From NCBI GenBank assembly GCA_039619475.1, contig CM077115.1, positions 506,871,352 to 506,935,351 on the forward strand: a DNA stretch of 64,000 nucleotides, given 5' to 3'. The translations under genes were made by a program, and so were the position numbers. This DNA comes from Icerya purchasi (taxonomy: Eukaryota; Arthropoda; Insecta; Hemiptera; Monophlebidae). Shown here piece by piece: positions 10,633-22,616 of the stretch; position 1 is the stretch's first letter, and the number at the start of each line of letters is the position of its first letter. The notes below the pieces were generated by a model, which did no database searches, was not told where the DNA came from, and saw nothing but the letters and a program-made list of their open reading frames with translations.

Positions 10633-12000
10633 CCGAGATCGGTCGGGATAGCAAGAAGATAACATTTTATTAATTTCTGGCGTAAGTAAATACACCGCGT
10701 TCCGTTACTTCTCTTTTTGCGTTACTAAAATTATTATTCCTCCATAACAGGATCTAAACATACACTAGCCTAGCTGCTATAACCAGCGTGGAGAGATTTA
10801 AATAAAAAACAATGTTTTCTATTATTTTTTAGAGAAATAAAAAATCCTGCAACAGAATTTTAACAGTTGCTACCGAGAATATTATTTATATAAAAATTTG
10901 AAATCCATACTCATCTACTGTAGTTTATTGTTGTGATAATAAATTAATTTTAATAAAATGCTCCAGATGGAGAGATCGGATATTCACTTTTATAGGTTTA
11001 TCTGGTGATGAGTTATGCATTTTTAAGGGTGATATTGTTGACGGTTTTTTGGATTTTTTGGCGCCTAGGGTGATCGGTTAGCTTAAAGTTATAGATTGTC
11101 CCAAAGAGAATTATAATTGTAATTTATAATCGAATTTTGAAGTTTATAAGGATCAAACCGTTCGTGAGTTATTGCATATTTTAATTGAATATTTTTGTCG
11201 TTTCTGAACCATTTTATTAGGTTTCTGTACATTATATGTGTACGGAATCCTAAAAACAGATGATTACGACCTCCAAAAATGTCACTGAGTTGACTCTAAT
11301 GAAGAATTTTACAAAGGATGTACAAATTTAAAAAAGTAGCATAAAATAAATTAAAGACATATATGAGTATACAAATTCCAGATAAAACAAAAATTTTTTT
11401 ATTAATTTCCAAGTATATTTTTAAGCCGGCATTAATATACGGGCAAAACCGTAGGTAACATCTATATAGTATGTATATATATAACGGAAGTTGTTACGGA
11501 AGTGTTTCGAGAAAGCTATTAATGAAATCTGCAACCGTAGCAGAACGCGACGTGAACAGATTATAGAAATAGCTACGCAAACCGTAAATTACAAAATGAG
11601 ATAGTCAATTGAAATCGACTCTTCTATAAGAATTGAAAAAGACTATCATCAGCCAAACTATGGCAAGGTTTGAAGGTGCGATTGAAAAATATTCCAAAAT
11701 AATTTATGTTTCTCATTTTTTCTTCCTTAAATAATGAAGTTGAATTTTTATCAAATATTCTTACATTTCAAGTGCAAAAAACACACAATAAAAAACTAAA
11801 GATAACAAAAACTAATGTGAACTACATAAATATTAAAAAACACAACGCATAATAAACCACCCGTACCCGACGGAATATACTTGTTATAAAACGTTGCAAG
11901 TTAAGCCAAGTGAAAAAAAACAAAACAGAGTCAGTGCTGATCGTCATTCTTTGCTTAGAGACGCCACTGACTATTCTTTTCATTGCAATTGTTTCGATCT
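10633..12000. other. AT-rich stretch, nothing recognised
   Basis: No reading frame with a recognisable domain and no paired terminal repeats were seen. Confidence 0.4.
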
Positions 12001-12310
12001 TTTTTTTTTTTCTTTTTTTTTTTTGGGCTCGTCAACCAAGGACCTTTACCCAGAACCAAAAGGTAAGGAAAAATGTCAGTTATATTTTAATTCGATCAAA
12101 AATTTTATCTAAAAAGGAACAAATAGCAGGAATAATTAGTGGGAAAGGAAAGGACAGGATACAGAAAGCACAATAAGGAGCAGGAAGTCCAAGCTTCAAC
12201 AAATAAGAATACAAGGCAGAAAGCTCCATGGAGAGAGATGAACACGGCGTCGCAAGTAACTGCATCATCCGGATGGAGAGGACAGTGTGGAGAAGAAATC
12301 AAGGAAAACC
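12001..12310 (-). mobile_element. LINE family A, 3' end fragment
   Basis: On the minus strand it ends GGTCCTTGGTTGACGAGCCC followed by an A-rich tail (the T-rich run at 12001-12024). Upstream the minus strand encodes a CPLHPDDAVTCD segment at about 12295-12260, the terminal cysteine/histidine region of an RNase H-bearing LINE. The same 3' segment occurs at 46326-46690 and 59551-60245 (minus), and at 46700-47045 and 16487-16530 (plus). Confidence 0.75.
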
Positions 12311-12693
12311 GAATTGTTTCGATCTCTTTTCCTCTACCTTTCTTCGACAGAATTGCCCATGAACTGAAAAAACGAAAAAAATCCTTAAAAATTAAAAAAA
12401 AAATCCTCTAGCATTATACTAATAGCAAACCAAGAAATGCATCATTTCCTCCGGTAAAAAAAAAAAAACATTACCTCACATATTTTTCAGTAGAGGCAAA
12501 CAAGAGTGAAATACCGATTGGATCTCGCAAAGAACTTTCCTAAGAAATCTTAAACTAACTATTTTGGCCCTTGGTGCTATTTGAATAGCATTAGTAGGTA
12601 CATTCCGTTCTAATTCGTCCCCCGCACAGAACTTTCTGGCCATACAATTATTTATAAATAGTTTCCCTTGACAAATTGTTTCCTACGTAGGCT
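12311..12693. other. Spacer, nothing recognised
   Basis: No gene or repeat identified between the LINE fragment and the foldback-like element. Confidence 0.4.
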
Positions 12694-12701
12694 TCCTATT
12701 G
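12694..12701. repeat. Target site duplication (left) of foldback-like element
   Basis: TCCTATTG, repeated exactly at 18187-18194, immediately outside the two ends of the element. Confidence 0.9.
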
Positions 12702-13757
12702 GGGGACCGCTCTATCGGGCGCGACTCTATCGGGCGCAGACTCTATCGGGCGCGACTCTATCGGGCGCAGACTCTATCGGGCGCGACTCTATCGGGCGCA
12801 GACTCTATCGGGCGCAGGCGAACTCAGACCTTTTTACAGACCACCTACGGTATTTTCAGGTATCATCCGTTAAACGTTATCATCTGTATTAGTGAGAAAC
12901 ACGAGTTACCAAATACTGCTATCAGAAATTCCGTCCAAAAAATACCGTTCTTCGTTAGCGATTTGGTTTTTCCGCGCGTATGGCATGTTATATATGCATA
13001 AATATGTATATATATATATATATATATAATCACAAAACACATATTTTACATGATTTTATTTGGTTATTCACTTTTTTAAAATATTTTCTATTTTTTTTGG
13101 AATAACGACTTCAGTGTGAAATACTGATAAACAGACTTTCGCGATGTAAATTTAAGAGTTCTGTTAGCAATAGTGATACGAAACGGACGAAAATTACTAA
13201 TATTAACAATCGGTCAAATGAATTGTCGGTTTTCTTTATTTTCTTTTTTTTTTGCTAACGTATAGAGTCAACCGTATATAAAAAATTACAAACTATCAAC
13301 TCTAAATCATTTAAAGTGTAACATAACTGGATTGAATTTGCTTCTGATACATATTCCTTATATTATCTTTCTTTTTTATTAGTATCTAGCAAATTTATTT
13401 GAGGATACGTTCATTGAAGTTTTTTCTGTTATCTACGATTTTAATTATATATTTAATTCCTTGGCGATTCAACCCTGGTTTCAAAAAAATATCGAAAATG
13501 ACAAGCAAAGGCGTAAAAATTTTTAAACATAAACACATTTATGTTAATACTGGGCGAGAAATATGTACGATATTACAAATTAATTGAATTTAATATTATG
13601 TAAATATAAATTATGGTAACCTTTAAATTAACTCACAGAATGTTCAGTACATGAAACATCCTTCCCGGCTAACCTCTTTTTTTTTTTCTTTTAGTTCGTT
13701 TAGAAAAATTTTCAATCTTCAAAACACTGGATTAATATTATTTTCGTAAAAATTTTC
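12702..13757 (+). repeat. Left inverted arm of foldback-like element
   Basis: It matches the reverse complement of 17183-18186 along its length. The two copies of a spurious 62-63-codon frame (13399-13587 plus and 17549-17358 minus) are mirror images caused by this. It differs from the right arm by a longer tandem array and an expanded (TA)n tract near 13006-13028. Confidence 0.92.
12710..12817 (+). repeat. Tandem array, 7 units of 15/16 bp
   Basis: Units CTCTATCGGGCGCGA (15 bp) and CTCTATCGGGCGCAGA (16 bp) alternate, giving a 31-bp higher-order period and 108 bp in all. The array is strongly GC-rich against AT-rich surroundings. Confidence 0.95.
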
Positions 13758-16700
13758 TGTTTATTAACCGATGTTCTTGTTTTTTTTTTCTGTTTAGTAA
13801 CTATTGATGATCTTTAGAGCTATCAGTACACAAAATTTTGGAAACAGTTATACCTTTTTTTTCGTATTTAAATAAAAAAGTAATACAAAATGTGAAAAAG
13901 GAAATCGCTGCAGCCAGTAAATCTGTTCTTATTGAAATGTTTTAATTTTTCTTAATAATCATCATTATTGGCTTTTTTACAGTGTACTAAATCTTAAGGT
14001 ATCATTTAATTTTTGTGTTGAAAGTACATATAGAAGTATCTGTTCTTAAATATATAATGAACTAATGTATAGGAGTGGGAAAAAAATTTTGGAAATATAC
14101 AAATTCATATATATTTTTCTAAAATTTTTAATGATAATTATGGTCGAATTTGGACCATTGGGGGAACGCTAGTATTTATAAACATATGAATGAAGTGGCA
14201 AACCGTAAATATATGAGATACATCTACATTGCAAAATAATCTAATCAATCATTATGCTCAACCACTTTGCTGTATTTGCGATAAAATTATATTTTATTTT
14301 TTTTTATTCATTTATTTTGTTTTTTCTAAAATCTAGTTACCTGAAAAATAAATATTTTAGAGCTAGATATTTAATCATGCACGTTATGTAACATGGATTA
14401 ATTACTTGGAATCTGTTTTTCTTATTACTGTGAAATATGACCTACATAAACCAGAATTCGTTTTTAAAACATGCAAAAACATTAGTAATAAAATTAACAT
14501 AACTAAGTAACAAAAATTTTCCGATTTTTAAACAACTATTTGACATTCTTAAAAGTATATATTTGTTTTATAACCGTTATATGTAGTTATTTTAGAAAAC
14601 AAGTAAATATCGATCGCTAGTGAGTATTCCTAAAAAATACAACAGCACTAAAAGCATATATGCGGAAAATAATTTTATGGATATATTGTAAACTGCTTAT
14701 ATTTCTCAAACGGGCGTCAATTTTTTTTGTCGATTCGGTTCTCACCATGGGAGATTTCCTGTGAGTGACTGAATAGACGTAATGAATAGGACCTCGAATA
14801 TTTTACAAATATGCGAATCCGTAGGGATAAAAGAAGAAGCAAAAGTGATAAAATCGTCATGGAAAAAATCGTATATTTTTCTTGGAATTGACCATAACTT
14901 TATTGTAAAGCAGTTGTTATTATTTCGGCGGAAGAAGAATTACTAGAATATTTTTCGAATAGACTATTCTTAATAATGACCGTAGTACGGAGAATTAACG
15001 AATGAAACTGTTTTCTGTAAATAAGTGTAGTGCTTTAGTTTGTTTATTTTACCAAATCCTGAATAGCTTCATAAGAGGTGAAATTTATTTACCTGCATTG
15101 TTCATAACCCGTACTATTGGCTATTCGGTTTTAAATTTCTAAGAAAATGGTTAATTTTCCTAACAGAAGAACATAACAAAATGTGCAATAAATGCGTGTA
15201 AAACATGCCATTATTGTTATTTTTACTTTTCTGTTCCGAAAAAAAAAAAGGATGTTGACATATAATGGTTTCTGTCATTCGTCTATGAACGTGATATAAT
15301 ATCAACAAAATAAAGAAAACATAGTCTTATTGATAAAAGCAACCAAGTAAAAAAAAAGAAATATGTCGATTGCGACAAATGTTTGTTGAAAGTCGAAACA
15401 AATTATAATCAGTTTCAGCTTGAAGATTATCTTCGTGGAGTACCACATAATGTAATTAGTTAACTTTAGTGTTTGCATGTATTATAGGTACTATTATTAT
15501 TACTTATATGTAAGATTTCGAAATCGTTTATTTCTATATTTGTAATTAATGCTATTATTATTATATTATAATTGCAAACTCTTATTTTGTTGGGAAAACC
15601 TGAAAGAGGAAAAACATAATTTCTAATTCAACTAGCTGTATGAACACTGGTTGTACCTCGTAGGTATATATAGTTTAAGAAATTATCATTCCTGTGGAAA
15701 GGGGGGGGATAATTTTTTTGCGACAGTTTTATCGCAATGCATACTATAGGTTTCAAATTGTTGGTAACTTAAATATTGTTTGTGCGTGTTACAGAAAATA
15801 CCTATTTATTAAATAAAACTGTATCCATTTCATATAAGAAAGATTGATTCCTTATCGAAGAATAATGAAGATATTGTTCCAATTTTTGTGGTTTTTGAAA
15901 ATTTCAGTTATTACTAAACGACCAAACATTGTAATTTGTGTAGTATGCTGTAAGCTAATTTAACAGGCTCAACTTGATATCGGCACAGTTGTGTTTAAGC
16001 CGTATGTGAAAAAAAGAAACAAAAAAAACGATGGACTAGAATATTATTTTTCTTATAAATATGTTCAAAATTTACCCTCTTCTCTCTTTCATGCCTACTT
16101 CATGCGACATTTTATGTTTTCGTTTACTACAAAACATACACGCAGGAGCAAGTTCATTTTTTCATAAATATTTAACATTTTTTTCTTTCTGCGCGTTTTA
16201 CTTTTAGGCCAAATGAGGTTAAATCTGAAAAAGCAACCTAAAGGAATCGAACAAAAATAAAGACAAACATTCTAAGGCTAACTGACAAATCATTCTAAAT
16301 AAATTAATGAAATAACTATATAAAAACAAATAGACGATCGTGCTCATTTTAACAATTACTCATTTATTGTTTAATCACATTTTGCCTCAACGGAACTTTT
16401 CTGTTCAGCAAATACAAAAAGAAAACAAGCAAGCGTACGGATAATTTAGTGTTTGCAACAACACATTATAAGTATCGAAATGCAAACCGGGTAAAGGTCC
16501 TTGATTGACGTGCCCAAATAAATAAATAAGACTAAGGTCGAAAAAGGTAATTCTCATTTAGATTGGGCAATCATTACCAAAAAGCAGGTATAGAGAACTA
16601 AATATAGCATCTTTCATATTATTCATTACCGTTATTAAAAAATTTTTTTTTTTCGAAATAAAATCAAAAAACCTTTAGTAAAGAAAGCCGATATGATGAG

Positions 16701-17182
16701 AAACAGAAGTAAAATAAGTTATTTTTATAAATATTTAATGTAAATTGATAGAACGATGATTCCAATAACGAATACCTGCAAATTATTCCTTTAAAGCTTT
16801 GTGTTACTCAAATCAAACCCAGCTGAACTGACCATATTTAGAAAGTATTATTGCAATTCAGTGTGATAAGTTAGTAAAAAAACGAAATTCTAGAAAAAAA
16901 ATTCGGTTAAAACGCGTTTTGTAACTAACAAACGTGTAAATTACAAAGTGGTTGTAGCCATTGACGGTTCTTTTCCTATTTTTATTAAACACTATTTCAC
17001 AGTAGAAAATTAATTAATCGCTTCTGTTTCTCAACTTATTTCTTTAATTTTTTCTTTTCCCCTACAAAACACGCATCGAATATTGCCGAGTCGATATTTC
17101 TAATTATTATTATTTTTTTATGAGTCGCTCGCTTTATTATTAAACAAAACAAGAAAAGCTTCTTGCTTATTGGCTTTATTAA
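13758..17182. other. Central region of the foldback-like element
   Basis: AT-rich, no recognisable protein. It contains a short LINE family A 3' end in plus orientation at 16487-16530 (GTCCTTGATTGACGTGCCC followed by an AAATAAATAAATAAG tail), which is evidence of a later insertion. A 64-codon minus frame at 15308-15114 has no recognised domain. Confidence 0.6.
16487..16530 (+). mobile_element. LINE family A, very short 3' end
   Basis: GGGTAAAGGTCCTTGATTGA followed by CGTGCCC and an A-rich tail matches the reverse complement of the LINE A ends at 12025-12060 and 59551-59580. It is a severely 5'-truncated insertion. Confidence 0.6.
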
Positions 17183-18186
17183 CATTTTTATGAAAATAAT
17201 ATTAGTCCAGTGTTTTGAAGATTGAAAATTTTTCTAAACGAACTAAAAAAAAAAGAAGTTAGCCGACAGGATGTTTCATGTACTGAACATTCTGTGAGTT
17301 AATTTAAAGATTACCATAATTTACATTTACATAATATTAAATTCAAAACAAAGATATTTAATTTTTAATTTGAAATATCGTATATATTTCTCGCCCAGTA
17401 TTAACATAAATGTGTTTATGTTTAAAAATTTTTACGCCTTTGCTTGTCATTTTCGATATTTTTTTGAAACCAGGGTTGGATCGCCAAGGAATTAAATATA
17501 TAATTAAAATCATAGATAACAGAAAAAACTTCAATGAACGTATCCTCAAATAAATTTGCTAGATACTAATAAAAAAGAAAGATAATATAAGGAATATGTA
17601 TCAGAAGCAAATTCAATCCAGTTATGTTACACTTTAAATGATTTAGAGTTGATAGTTTGTAATTTTTTATATACGGTTGACTCTATACGTTAGCAAAAAA
17701 AAAAGAAAATGAAGAAAACCGACAATCCATTTGACCGATAATTAATATTAATAATTGTCGTCCGTTTCGTGTCACCATTGCTAACAGAACTCTTAAATTT
17801 ACATCGCGAAAGTCTGTTTATGAGTATTTCACGCTGAAGTCGTTATTTCAAAAAAAAAAATAATAGAAAATATTTTAAAAAAGCGAATAACCAAATAAAA
17901 TCATGTAAAACATGTGTCTTGTGATTATTATATGTGTATGTATATAAAATATGCTATACGCGCGGAAAAACTAAATCGTTAATGAAGAACGGTATTTTTT
18001 GAACGGAATTTCTGATAGCAGTATTTGGTAACTCGTGTTTCTCACTAACACAGATGACAACGTTTAACGGATGATACCTGAAAATACCGTAGGTGGTCTG
18101 TAAAAAGGTCTGAGTTCGCCTGCGCCCGATAGAGTCGCGCCCGATAGAGCTGCGCCCGATCGATCGCGCCCGAAAGAGGGTGACCC
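17183..18186 (-). repeat. Right inverted arm of foldback-like element
   Basis: Reverse complement of 12702-13757 with scattered substitutions. Its outermost part carries a shorter tandem array at 18120-18178. Confidence 0.92.
18120..18178 (-). repeat. Tandem array, 4 degenerate units
   Basis: On the minus strand it reads as four CTCTATCGGGCGCGA-like units, the outer two degenerate (CTCTTTCGGG and CGATCGGG). It has fewer units than the matching left array. Confidence 0.9.
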
Positions 18187-18194
18187 TCCTATTG
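18187..18194. repeat. Target site duplication (right) of foldback-like element
   Basis: TCCTATTG, identical to 12694-12701. Confidence 0.9.
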
Positions 18195-19274
18195 AACTAA
18201 CTGTGGTAGACCTATTTCACGACTGCTAGAACTCCAATACCGGATGACACGTAACATGCCACGGCTATTGAGATCCTTCCGGATACCGATAAAGTGCGAA
18301 ATATTACTTGTTCAAGCGGCTAAAAAATAAGTTTTATTTCAAACAATGTATATAACAACCATAAAAGCTCAGAGTAAGGCAAAGAAAAAAAAATTATGGA
18401 CATTAAAGCACAAAAAAAAAAAAGTTAAAAATGACTATACTGTAATTTGGTTTACAAAATGAATTCGAATGAAGTTTTGAAATAATTATAATTACACAAA
18501 TTGTTATATGTACTACAAGGTCACAGGGAAATTGCGTTATCTATAATTTATCAAGAATTGAAATTTGCAAATTATTTTTCTCCGAAAGCGAAAAAAGGTT
18601 GCCCCGATACGGAAAGTCTAAAGCAATAGAGTTTCACGCTTCTCATAGATTTATTTTACAATGTTTTCTCGGCTCTTGGGATACAAAATCGTCAACGCGG
18701 ATAGCGTGAGCAATAAATTCATAATTTTTCAATTGATCTCAGTAGAAACACAAAGTACATTTGTAAAGCGCAACCAGATGCATAAGTTTCGTTTATAGTT
18801 TTGTACGATAACACTTTGAAAATGACAAATAACGACAACAACAATAAGCGGAAAAGCGCAAGTTTCTAAATATTAAATAAAAAATAACATAATTTACTTT
18901 TATTTCATTCAACATAAAAAAAAAACTTCTTTGAGAATAAACATTTTTAATTTTGAGATTCTATTTAAGCTATAAATCGCTTTCAGCGCGCTGTTATTAA
19001 AAATAATGCATACGAAAATAGCAATCACTTATTTACAAATTTCTCTTATTGTAGCATCATCATCTTCTTTTTGTTACAAAAAAAATAAATTTAAAATCAC
19101 GAGGGTGATTAATTCGTTTTTAATTTGACGAAAAATGTGTCAAGAAATCGGTGACTTCCCATTTCGCGCCTAATTTTAAGATTTCGGCTGCTTAAGGAAT
19201 AACAAAAGAATAAGACAAACGTACGAATGATTTCGTGTTGGCGACAGCACGTCATCATTGTCGAATTTTAAACA
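18195..19274. other. AT-rich stretch, nothing recognised
   Basis: No gene or paired repeat could be supported. Confidence 0.4.
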
Positions 19275-19282
19275 GACTAAAC

Positions 19283-19877
19283 CAGGCCCGGATTAAGTGT
19301 ATGATAAGCCCGGGGCTATGGAAATATTAGGGGCTCCTTTCGGAAGTGAAAAAATTATCAGCTTTATAAAATAACTAAATTTTCTTTAATTTAATTTAAT
19401 TATATTATTTCAAATTCACGAATTAACATATAATTATTAATGTAAACAAAACTAAATATCATATAGACAATGGGTAGAATTTTTGATGCCAAAAAAAAAA
19501 TATATATATATATATATAATTTTAAACAATAAATGTTTCTCTTGTTTTTTTTTCTGCAAATTCTTGTGTAATGTCATTAAAATCTACTAAACGGAGAAAA
19601 TCTGTTTCAGTCGTTAATCTTGATAAAACTGATAATCTATCATCTAGCATAGTTGATCTATACGTGTTTTTTATTCTTTTTAATATCGAAAAAGATCTTT
19701 CCGCCTCATAATTTGTAATCGGTATAATTGCAAATATTCTATATGCAATATAAATGTTTGGAAAAACATCTCTTATTGCACGTTTAACCATCCACGTTGG
19801 AGCCTCTTGGGGGCCCCTTTTCATCAGGCGGGACCCGAGGCTGCAGCCCCCCCTAGCCGCCTCTAAATCCAGGCCTG
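19283..19877 (-). mobile_element. hAT transposon, internal deletion derivative
   Basis: Terminal repeats CAGGCCCGGATTAAG and, at the other end, the inverse of CAGGCCTGGATTTAG are bounded by an exact 8-bp duplication GACTAAAC (19275-19282 and 19878-19885), the hAT hallmark. Only 595 bp remain, holding the C-terminal piece of a transposase on the minus strand. Confidence 0.92.
19522..19824 (-). pseudogene. hAT transposase, C-terminal dimerisation domain
   Basis: The frame from 19824 reads through ITNYEAERSFSILKRIKN, TYRSTMLDDRLSVLSRL and a TETDFLRLVDFNDITQEF tail. ERSFSxLKxIKxxxRSTMxxxRL is the conserved block of the hAT C-terminal dimerisation domain (ZMYM/hAT family proteins in insects). The DDE catalytic core and BED finger are absent because of the internal deletion, so the product could not transpose by itself. 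The frame is open to its stop at 19522, about 100 codons. Confidence 0.88.
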
Positions 19878-19885
19878 GACTAAAC

Positions 19886-20946
19886 GCGGCATTTTTTTTG
19901 CTATTTCATTCGGCGGTTAATCTTTTCTTTCCGAAAAACAGCAAAAACGTTCATATGAAAATCAGAAGTGAAAAAATCCCGCTAAAAATGTTTAACGTAA
20001 ATATATACACGAAACGAGAGAAGTTTCCTGCTGGGTTAAAAATACATTTAAATTAAAATAATTTTAAAACTAGATACAAAGTTTACCTTATGGCAATAAT
20101 TCGTCATACGCGGCTAGAAACAAATCTATTTACGCTCAGTTCACAGAAAATACTTCGGAGCGCGAAATGTCAATTAAGAAGATAAAAAAATTATTTGCAA
20201 TTCAAATTTATTAAATAGATCGAATTAGCCGCATATTGTTCTCGTTAATTTATATGTTAAAAGTATTTTTATCCGGCCAAATATTTCTGTGAAAATGTGC
20301 ACTCTACCGTTATAAATCGGCAGTTTTTTTACACGCATAATTGGCACAAAACATGCGATCGAAGTAGTAATTTTACTGCGAGTACATTTTGACCGAATTC
20401 ATTTTTTATTGCAATTTTTAAGATATTTCCTTAATTTTCCTCCTTCTCGATAATTTAAATTTTATGAAACCTTCACTAACGTAACCAATATACAGTTTGA
20501 AAAAGAATAGTTTTGCATTTACTAAACTAAAAGTATAATTACGGAAAATCAAAAATAGTTTATTTAAAATCAGGAAAATGTGTTTATCCAGCCCGATTTA
20601 TTTCTGCTTGTAAATGTTTTTATTATCACTTCGGGGCTTACTTAAATAAATTACGAAAAACGTTCTCTTTCTTTAAAGAAACCGGGGTTTTTTAATTTTG
20701 AGTTTATCAAAGTGTTTTATTTCTAACGAATATTATATTTATACAATAGTTTATTAAGGTTTTTTCGCCTTTTTAAAAAGTGGTATAAAAAAAAAAAAAA
20801 TAGAGCAACACGTTTCTTTTCAGTATATTGAAATTTTAGTGATTACGATATGTTTAAAAATACGTATTTATATTTGTTTCAGAACCGTGAGGGGTGGGAA
20901 ATTTTTCTCATTGTTTCAAATTCACATAGTAATATCTAACAGAATA
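19886..20946. other. AT-rich stretch, nothing recognised
   Basis: No gene or paired repeat could be supported. Confidence 0.4.
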
Positions 20947-20954
20947 ATTATAGC

Positions 20955-21224
20955 CACGGGCGTCGCCAGCAAGGGGCGGGGGCAGCTGCTCCCCCCCCCC
21001 GAGCCTTGAAATTTTTTAATCAACTGGCCATGATAAGTATTCATAATAAAGTAGCGGAACAATTTTTGCCAGAAACTCACGAAAATTATGTTTTAATTAA
21101 GATTTTATTCTTGTATAATAAAATATTAAGCTTTTACAACTTATAAATTTTATTTTTCCTATAACTCATGTTCTCTTTCTATCATCTTGCCCCCCCCCCG
21201 GCTCATCGGTTGGCGACGCCCTTG
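20955..21224 (+). mobile_element. hAT-type MITE, copy 1
   Basis: Terminal repeats CACGGGCGTCGCCAGC and the inverse of CAAGGGCGTCGCCAAC enclose 270 bp. Flanking ATTATAGC (20947-20954) and ATTACAGC (21225-21232) are an 8-bp duplication with one change. The interior (GAGCCTTGAAATTTTTTAAT, AATTAAGATTTTATTCTTGT, TAAATTTTATTTTTCCTATA) is repeated in inverse orientation at 50214-50477. No coding capacity. Confidence 0.9.
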
Positions 21225-21232
21225 ATTACAGC

Positions 21233-21951
21233 TGTATTTGGGAATTCCATAAATATTATTTTTCAGAACTATGCGAAGATTTATAAATAAAATTGATTCA
21301 TTTGTATTACTGATTTGAAATTTGTTACGCATAGTATCGTGTAACAACACGTTTATAGATATGTTATGACCGAAGATATTACCGTTTTAAAATCTTAAAA
21401 AAGGTGCGCGTTATTATTTTTTGCTGACTACTGTAAAAGGGGGAGTCTTAATAAATTATTGTAAAAGCAAAAAATAACATTTTTTATAATTTATCAGATT
21501 AAGTGGCAATAAACAATAATTTGAGGAAACTGTATAAGGTGAATATGAAAACAAAAAAAATCCAAATTTAAACATGCTTAAAAAGTTAAAAAAAAATAAA
21601 ATTTTAAATCATATTTTCAACAATTTATTTTTTACTTGACAGTAATTACATCATCGGGAAAATATTAAATCCACTACTTCAATACTGGTGTTTCCTTTAC
21701 AATCATATTACTAATGATCATCAAAAAGTTTTAACAGATAGATTATTTAGATATGTATATTTTACGGGAAAAAGGGAATAAAACAAAAAAAAAAAAAAAA
21801 AAAAGGTAGGATTCGCTAATTTACTTTACTTTATGATTATAATATTTATACAGGTAATATTTCAAACTCGGCATTTTGTTTTTCTCACAACTGAATAAAA
21901 ATATTTGATCTCCGCTAAAACAGAAATCTCAACAAAACCAAAATTATACAC

Positions 21952-21982
<31 letters not shown>

Positions 21983-22504
21983 ACACTTAACAATATTCAC
22001 AAATATGTAAAAAATTTTGAAGTTTCAGAAATAACATTTATATTTTATTAAGATATGTTTTTATACAGTATTGACCTTACTTATGCAATTTTAACTTTAA
22101 ATTTATCTCGCGCAGAAGGATACTCTAGGACAGGGGAAATTTGTCCGATTTCATTCGTTACGGTTCTCCGCAAAAGAATCATTGCCATCACTTTTGGAAC
22201 TCGAGTTTTAACAAATTAAGTGCAACCTCTACAAAGTTAAAAAAATGCATAGCTTAACGTCATTTTAACACATACTATGTCTCTTAATTAATATGTTATT
22301 CTTAGCGCGCGGTACACTTCATTTTTTGTACCATAATTATGCCCTACTGGTTTTGTTTTTAAAGTGATAATGTCCCATGATTTTATCCAGTTACTTTGTA
22401 TATATAAAATAACAAAGGCTGAATGATGTGTTGTACAACTGCTAAGAATGACATGTAATTAACTGAAAACAATTTTCCCAAAAGAAGTTCAGAAGAAAAA
22501 AGAT
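21233..22504. other. AT-rich stretch, nothing recognised
   Basis: Contains a (TA)n tract at 21952-21978 and a poly-A run at 21785-21804; otherwise nothing recognised. Confidence 0.4.
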
Positions 22505-22566
22505 CAAGAGTCAAGGGGATTTGCCCTCTTCGTAGGCCTGAAGGGCAGAGTCTCTCTCTCTCTCTC

Positions 22567-22608
<42 letters not shown>
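22505..22608. repeat. GC-rich hairpin segment, then (CT)n and (TA)n microsatellites
   Basis: GTCAAGGGG, AGGCCTGAAGGGC and then (CT)n at 22550-22567 and (TA)n at 22570-22608 parallel the arrangement at 954-1025. Confidence 0.5.

Positions 22609-22610
<2 letters not shown>

Positions 22611-22616
<6 letters not shown>

Larger units (their letters stand above)
12702..18186. mobile_element. Foldback-like DNA transposon, non-autonomous, 5.5 kb
   Basis: Two arms of about 1 kb are near-identical in inverse orientation (12702-13757 and 17183-18186). The extreme ends (GGGGACCGCTCTATC and GGGTCACCCTCTTTC) are followed by GC-rich tandem repeats, 7 units on the left and 4 on the right. An exact 8-bp duplication TCCTATTG flanks the unit. 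The central 3.4 kb is AT-rich with no frame above 64 codons and no transposase domain, so the element must be mobilised in trans. Long arms built on tandem subrepeats recall foldback/Galileo elements, and an 8-bp duplication also fits P, hAT or Mutator relatives. The superfamily is not determined. Confidence 0.88.

Noticed and set aside
12710..12817. CRISPR-like direct repeats
   Set aside because: Units are contiguous without spacers, occur in inverse form at 18120-18178, and the window is eukaryotic.
12668..13001. Open frames encoding a repetitive Arg/Tyr/Ser-rich peptide (RLYRAQ and TLSGA units)
   Set aside because: They are two frames of the 15/16-bp tandem array in the transposon tip; the peptide repeat is a by-product of the DNA repeat.
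13399..17549. Two nearly identical 62-63-codon proteins on opposite strands (13399-13587 and 17549-17358)
   Set aside because: They lie at mirror positions of the inverted arms, show no domain, and both end differently because of substitutions. They are arm sequence, not a gene pair.
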